A DNA stretch of 64,000 bases from Gavia stellata (lineage: Eukaryota; Chordata; Aves; Gaviiformes; Gaviidae): assembly GCF_030936135.1 (NCBI RefSeq), contig NC_082603.1, forward strand, positions 29,327,236 through 29,391,235, in the 5' to 3' direction. The notes under the pieces were generated by a model. That model was given only the letters and a program-made list of their open reading frames with translations. It was not told where the DNA came from and did no database searches. Numbering within the stretch: the first letter of the stretch is position 1; every line of letters begins with the position of its first letter. Of the stretch, positions 57,118 to 64,000 are shown piece by piece. The position numbers and the translations under genes were made by a program.

Positions 57118-60100
57118 CTGGAACAGAAAGGAATATTTGGGCTTTAAGACTTCAATTCTCAGAAACGGGAGTTGTAGTTAGGTCCTATATCTAAAGGCAA
57201 CCACTTTTTGTTCTTATACATTTTCAAATTCTCATTTGCTCCCAAATGAAATGAACTTTACTTACATTTTAGCATTAATTGGGCTTTTGCATCAACTATG
57301 ACTTGTTAAATGCATTTTGACACATGTACTATTAAAAAATACCAAAGATGTCAACCCTTTAATTGCTCTTCTCTGCCTCAGCCTCAATGCAATAATAAAA
57401 TGTTAGCAGAGTTCACTAAAAGCTGACACTTGAAAGCAGAGGCAATAGAAAACAGTCCAGGACTGTACGAGGCAAAAGACATTTATGTGTTGCAATTTAG
57501 TGTCACGGTCAGGAAAATGTCCTTGAGATAGATGCTGCGGGTGACTTGGTTCTTACCTGAGGCTAGAGAAAACAATTAAAGACTTGATGCAATGAAAATT
57601 ATTCTACAAAGTGAATTTAACGTGGAATATCTCAATCACGATGTCTAAGGTGCACATACTAATTCAAGATTTGCTAATACTCTTCTGTTGGTTCAGCTTA
57701 ATTCTCCTTACCTATAGAGTGCTTTAGAATATCTCTACCTGCAGTTGTCATTTCTATGTTCAGCCTGGCAGCACAAAGGTGAAACTCTGCCGTATACAAC
57801 GGAAGAATTTCAAAAGACTTGTGACAGCTGGAAAACAGGTCAGCTACCATCTGTCGGATGCCAACAACATTTATTCCTCACATTTTGGTTGCCTGCTTTT
57901 AAACTGAGGAATATTTCTACATCAGATCAGCAGTCCTGCAGCCAATCCATTCCCTCTGGACCTGCCTTCTGAACCAAGGAGACAAGTCATGTGCTTAACG
58001 TATCTGTCATTTGGGAGGTATCTATCATTTGAACAAACACATTTCATCTGTCTTTTGGCAAATGGCAACTCTGTGAAACAGCTGCAGGGAGGCAAAAGGC
58101 CTTACCTTCAAGGCACATGTTCAGCATAAGCATGACTGCTAGTTACTCTTACGGGTCAGCAGTTCTGAAATGAATGGTCCTTTAGTCCTCCAAAATCCAC
58201 ACTTAAGAAAGCATTTACTGCCACTCGTTTAAAATGTGATTAAAGTTTCTCTTCTCTAGAGAAAAACACCCTAAAGGACTTATCAATCACATAGCTAGTT
58301 GGAGGAGTAAAATAAATCCATGCAGAGCACTCTTGCAGGAGTATAGAGCCAGTTTCTGATCAGACACAGCACATCACCACAACCCCAGAAAACACACAAG
58401 GTGCAGTGAGTGGGAAACTACCTAGCTTTAAAATCCTCCTGTCCATCATTCCCATACATGCAGCTTTGTTTTTGCCGCATGCAAGAGACAGTGTTGACCC
58501 TTCCCGAACACATGCTAACCAGTCTATGAAAGGGGAAAACATCAATGATCACCTGTTGTTCCACACCAGAATATCACAGAGGCTCTCTGTAGGAGGAAAG
58601 CGCTTGTAAATAAGCTCCCTGCAGCTTGCTTAAAAGGCTCTGCCTATTGCACTACCATGAAACTATCCACAGCTGTAACACACTGCAAATTTCCCAGTGG
58701 AGAGATTATGCAGCAGGAATCTTGCTGTTTCTCCACCAATCCTCTGGAAAAAGAAAGAATTTTTCCATGAAACTTGCGCTACCAAGACAGGGTAGTCCAC
58801 TGGCTGACCCCAGCAAGGCATTGCACACTGGCTGAGAAATAGCCCTCCTGTTCCCTCCTGACAAGCAGTACCAGAATGAGGTGGACTACACCTTGCAGCC
58901 TGAGTGACCATTTCTTCTCCTGATGTTGATAAATCCATCACAGAGCACTGTTGTATTCACTGACACCACATCCTCACTTAGCTGCTGAACAGCTAAACCA
59001 GCTGTGCCAACTAGATCCTAACTATTCTTCTTCAAGTGGAAAAGGTCTCAGCAGCAACAGTATTGTTCTGTTTATTCAGAGACATGATAGTTGCTTTATT
59101 TTAGCCTGATTTCCTAAGGACATGAGGCTTATTAAATCATCAGTCCCCACATTCTCATTATAACTCTGATCAAATTTGACTGAGGGGAAATGGTCTCAAA
59201 GGTACGTTCTTACAAATGTCACAAAAATAGTTGGTAAGGTGAAGAAGAGAGACCTTAAGCATACCTTAGCAGGGGGGAAAAAAGCTTAAGTGCAATGCTT
59301 ATCTTTTTCTGACACCAAAGGATCCACTGGGGAGAGGCTTTCTTCGTGCCTCACTAGGAGAAAGACCTAAATCAGTAGTAGTGACTTCTCAGATCCTGCA
59401 ACCGACAAAAAGAAACAAATCCATAGGAAGTTGGGATTCTTCAGTTCTCATGCTCACAGCGTTATTGTTTTATACCTGCATTCCCAGGTTCTTCTACCTC
59501 CCGAATCTCATCTTCTGTTTTCTGCTCTGTGTTTAACTAGCGCTCATTTTGGCTTAGGGCATGAGGCTGTCACCAGGCAGTAAGCAACTGCATTGTCCAG
59601 CTACACACAGAAAAATTTGGAAAGAAATTGAATTTTACAACAGCTTGGAGCAAGGAATTAGTTCTGAGGAAGTACACCCAGGCTGTCCTGGGAAGCAGCC
59701 CCAAGAGACTCTGAGGGTATCTTCCAAAACCTGCCCTGGTACCATCTCAGTGCCTCGGCTCAATGAGAAACTGGACTCAGCCCACAGATTTTGTCTGTGT
59801 TAAAGGCAAACTGTGCTATTGCCTGAAAGGTCTGAAATTTAGTAATTCTGGTTTGTTGATTTCAGTATTCTGCCTGCAACCCCCCTGCGTGTGGGGGTAG
59901 TCCCCGATTTATACGTTAGCAAGAGACAGGGACGTGGCTGCAGGAGGTAGAGAACCCCAAAGGGCTACAGGCATTTGCTTAGTCATAACCTGTTCTCTGG
60001 TGGACAATGCACTTACCTCATTAGGAAGGTAATTTGCATATTCATTAGTATATACTTAGGTGCTTGCCTTCTCAGGTTATCAGAGGGGTGATGTGGGGAG

Positions 60101-63100
60101 GAAAGGCGTCCTATATTTTATGGTAAGTAAGTTTATTCATAACCTTGCCCTGGTAGCCATGTGGTACAATGCAGAGATGTGATTCATCTCTATGTGAGTC
60201 ACTGACAGATTCCTCCCTCTGTTTTACTGTACAGGTACAAAGCATGTCATCTCCCCTTAAAGGTTTTTAGTTGCATTTCTCCAAATACATTTGAATCTTT
60301 GTAATATCACCCTGAAGTGAAATTTTTCCTCCTGTTATGTTAGCTTCTTAGACAGCTATAAACTGGCTTAATTTTCTTGACTTACACCATGTTTTATGCT
60401 AGCTTCAGTGAGCACCCCCCACCCGCCCTGATACTTCAACATAAATAAAATAAAACAAACTGCAAAATCTGAGCTCAGTTTCTTCAGCATTTACAGTAGC
60501 TGCCCTTACTTCAGTTTAAAACACCACAAACCTTAGGTAATTAGGCATTTCAGTTTTTTATGTGCAAGACGTTTACCTAATGAAGGAGAAAATAATTGAT
60601 GCGGATTGCTCCCCCCAAGGTGTTTGCAAGACTTCCAGGTAGACCACAAACTCATTAGAAGACAAGTAGGTGAGGTACAGGCAGGGATCAGCAGCTCCAA
60701 TTAACAGTCTAGCAAATGCCTAGGAAGAATAGCCTGAGTCTTCAGCATCCAGAAGCCTGCTTGGCTGTCCCTGATGAGAAATCGGAAAGCTTGGTTGTAA
60801 CCAAGCACAGAAGGGTCTCTGTGAGGTATACTTAACACTAATGTGCTAACAACTCTGTTCTTTTGTAGCTCACACATGCGCCTGTCCTTGACAGAAACAA
60901 TTAGAAACCCCCACAAGACCATTAGTTGGTAGCTTGAAATAAAAATTTGAAGGTTTTGCATTAATAAGCAATCAAAATTCAGTGTTTATCAGAAAAGAAA
61001 AAGACCTAAATGCATTTGCATTATATGCAGATGCCCTCTACTCACAAGATCCATCACGTAAACATTCACGATAGAAGCACAAACAGCTTTTCTTAAATTT
61101 ACTTGGCTGTCTCAGCAGAAACAGCAAGGTACTTACACAGGAAACACATTTGAGTTTTTAAATCACGACAGATGCTCTTTGCTGCAGGTCTGAAAAATCA
61201 GAATCCCTGATTCTGAACCATCAGTCTTCTAGTGAAGATTTCCAGCCACAAGTTCTTTGTTCCAAATAAAATGTCACTGAAACTCCTTATCTGTACCGGA
61301 TTTAATCCCCTTAGCACCATGACTGTTCTAGCAGCGTATGTGACAAACAGCCGCTAAAGAAATAAACCTTTCGATTCTTTTTAAAGGCTTATGGTTTGAT
61401 GTTGTTATTTTTTTTTAAAGAAGAATAATACATGAAAATAAGATGCATGTACTTAGCATTGTCCTTGCTTAGGCTGCTCAGAGTCAGAACAGAGACTACG
61501 TCAACCCCAATGACCAGCACCAACCACAATTTTGGGGCTTCATCAGCTGTGGTGAAGGAGAGACCTCTTCTTCCTTGCTGTTCAGAATCACATTGTGACA
61601 GCTACGCTATAGCTTTTTGCACCTTGTTTGGAGTTTGATCAGCGCTGGAGACAGGATAATCGACTTCATGGCCCCATAGTTATAGGGGCAGCAAGTTGTT
61701 AGACATCAAAGTGTCAGGAAACATCTGACTCCCTGCAAACACAGCTCAGTTCTCAGCAAGACTGGCCACCTCAGCTCCTGTTCTCTACATGACAGATAAC
61801 CTGAATAAGCAAGAAATAAAGGCACATCCTGAAGGCAGAGGGCTGTTTGTCCTGCTACAGGCCAATCTGGGGCTCAGTAATACTCAAACCCCTTTACATC
61901 CAAGACCAGTTTACTTTCCCTTCTGCATGGATGAGGAAACATTCATGCTCGCATGGAGCTATGCTGGTATGTCTGTTGTGAACAGTGAGAGTGCCATTCT
62001 GCCATCCATAAACTCCGTCACACCTCCGCTCTCTTCCCACCTCCAGGCAGATCTCTCAAACTGTTCATGCAGCCTTCTCCGCTGCTAACCTCTTCTGCCT
62101 TCCTCGCTGGACCTAGCTAGCTGCTCAAAGCAGCGTTTCCTTACCTTTCCAGACTGCTGCAATGTGAAGTGTTAAATTTCTCATGACCTCCAGCAATTCT
62201 AGTTGTTTTGGTCAATATTATTGACCTTGAGAAAGAGGGAAAAAAAACCAACCCACCAAGAAGCACAAGGGTGAGTGAAGAGCGTGACTTTGGGCAGACT
62301 AGTACGTGCCATTAATAAGAGAATGCTAACATGGAGCTTATTGTTCTTGCTGGCAGCTAGAAATAGGAACAAACAGGCAAGCATGATGAGTCACTGGTTA
62401 AGACATGGAAAAGACGTGATGTCACGAAAAGCCTGTGAAGTTTCAATTGTTGCCAGGAGCAATATAACACCTGGTTCCTTCAAACCTCAGCTCTGATTAA
62501 AATGCTCCAGTTCAACAGATCATATTAAGCATGTTCTTTTCCTCTCTTGTTATTGAGTGCTCCCATTGCCCAAGAGTCACTGGAACCTAGTCAGACACAT
62601 TTAGATACCTTCAGACCCAGTTTCATTTGAGCAATATTAGCAATATGCAGCAAAACATTTCTACTGTGAAAAAAAAACCAACACAAAACCCCTGTTTTCT
62701 TTGACAAAAGGCTCTATCCTTGCAAAGTGTTTTTTAAATGTTTCCCCACTATGGCTATCTTCACTTCAACTCTTTAGAGGTAGTAAAACCAGAATCCTTG
62801 GATAATTTCAGTACCGCCAGTTGCAGAAGCTTCACTTTTCCCATCCTATTTTGCTTACCCTGTACAAAAGCTCCTACCACCCTGTTTTCTCTAACATTCC
62901 CACACTAACTGCTCCCACCAGGGAGACGGAAATTTTATGAAAAGAGACTTTTAATACATGCACAGCCTACAAGAGCTCACCAGCATCTGCTCAGTCATCA
63001 GAGGCCTCAGTCTTCCCCTACACACTTTTGAAGTTGTCCCCCGTAACTCAGTGGCTGAGGGTCCCTTCAGGTGAAGCACTGCACTTATTTTCTTTTTAAA

Positions 63101-64000
63101 GTAGTTTTGTAAACTAAGCTGATGGACAAGGAGGAAAAATTAGTGTAGGTTGACCTCATCCACCATTAAAACATTTTGGGTGGTTGGGAAGCCCCAGCTG
63201 TGTAACTTTGCTCAGCAGCTCCACACCATATAAGACAAAAAGTGAATCACTGAAAACGCAACGGGGTGCATTTCCTCAGCAGAATGCAATTTCCAAACTG
63301 GAATCAGGCCAAGGTACTGTGATTAACACTACTCCTCATGACCTACTAAGATGTTAAAAAAATTATTTCCATTTTCCCAGGTGCCTTGAGATTGTAGTGA
63401 AGATTAGCAGCAGTTGCCCTTCCTGATCTGTCAAACGGTAAGGAGGACTGAAATAGGGCTGCTTGCTTATGAACATTATCTGCTCTTCTCATCTTTTTGT
63501 AGGTTGAGTTTCTCTGTTAGAGTATTTAAAAGACAGTGGCTGCAAAAGAGAAATCACATGAATAGGTACACACAAAGATTAAGTTCATTGTGCACATTTC
63601 TTAAATCTTATAGAATGGAAAAGTCTTATTTTTCATGACTTAGAATTAATATGAAGATCAGTCTGATATTTTTTTGATTCTTCCTGATCCAGTTACCTTC
63701 ATAGAAAAATAAAGAAATAGCAGTAATAAAAACATGCAGCATCTACACCACATGCCTACTTCGAACTTCCACTTCTCTAGCTGCAAATAAACAGCAAACA
63801 AAGTTCAAGAGGTATAATGTATTTGAAAGCCCCTCCACTGTGGGCAAGTCATAAAACCATCACTGCTATGATAAAAAAATATTTAAGAAAATTTTAAGAG
63901 GCTGAGATCCTAGAATAAGAAGCATTTTAGGTACTGAATGCATTGTTATATAAGAATATTGCGCGAGTTTTGCTAGATCTTTTTGGTCGTCCCACATATA
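57118..64000 (-). other. RAB3B: RAB3B intron, runs off the right edge
   Basis: At least 6.9 kb before the missing upstream RAB3B coding exon. I searched for the Rab3 P-loop and switch I segment on the minus strand and saw none; no repeats or RNA genes recognised. Confidence 0.65.

Noticed and set aside
1-64000. CRISPR arrays, tRNA/rRNA genes, phage or defence genes
   Set aside because: Looked for regularly spaced repeats, tRNA-like arms and prokaryotic gene clusters; none seen, and the window is plainly vertebrate nuclear DNA.

Overview
This is a vertebrate genomic window, most likely from a bird. Three intron-rich nuclear genes lie in the order OSBPL9(+), NRDC(-), RAB3B(-), the gene order of human chromosome 1p32. 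The interspersed repeats are CR1 LINEs with the avian-type 3' end (ATTCTGTG octamer repeats), and the genes are compact (NRDC fits in about 30 kb). The exact species cannot be told from sequence alone. Exons were assigned by recognising conserved protein sequence and then checking splice sites and codon phase at every junction.

Layout. 1-8234 (+): the last 13 coding exons of OSBPL9, encoding the C-terminal 477 residues with the sterol/phosphoinositide-binding domain, then a 3' UTR with a poly(A) signal at 8894-8899. 9750-39312 (-): all 31 coding exons of NRDC (nardilysin). The exons join without any frame break into 1115 codons from the conserved downstream ATG, or 1162 from an upstream ATG. 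NRDC is tail-to-tail with OSBPL9; the two poly(A) signals are about 335 bp apart. 38700-40050: the CpG-island promoter of NRDC. 40050-43909: an intergenic stretch merging into the RAB3B 3' UTR. 43910-57117 (-): the last three coding exons of RAB3B (143 of about 219 residues). The first coding exon lies beyond the right edge, so 57118-64000 is RAB3B intron.

The three genes are neighbours by conserved synteny, not by pathway: OSBPL9 is a lipid-transfer protein at ER contact sites, NRDC an M16 metallopeptidase and RAB3B an exocytic GTPase. Repeats include one long CR1 with an open 261-codon reverse-transcriptase tail in a RAB3B intron, three shorter CR1 3' ends, one probable ancient CR1 fragment, and several simple repeats.

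I found no operon-like, CRISPR, phage or defence system, and nothing I would call a new biological system. The most notable points are two in-frame GC-AG introns, a possible dual-start N-terminal extension of NRDC whose upstream ATG sits inside a palindromic NRF1-type promoter motif, a homopolymer C15/T12 splice acceptor, and an unexplained spliceable hydrophobic open frame antisense to RAB3B.
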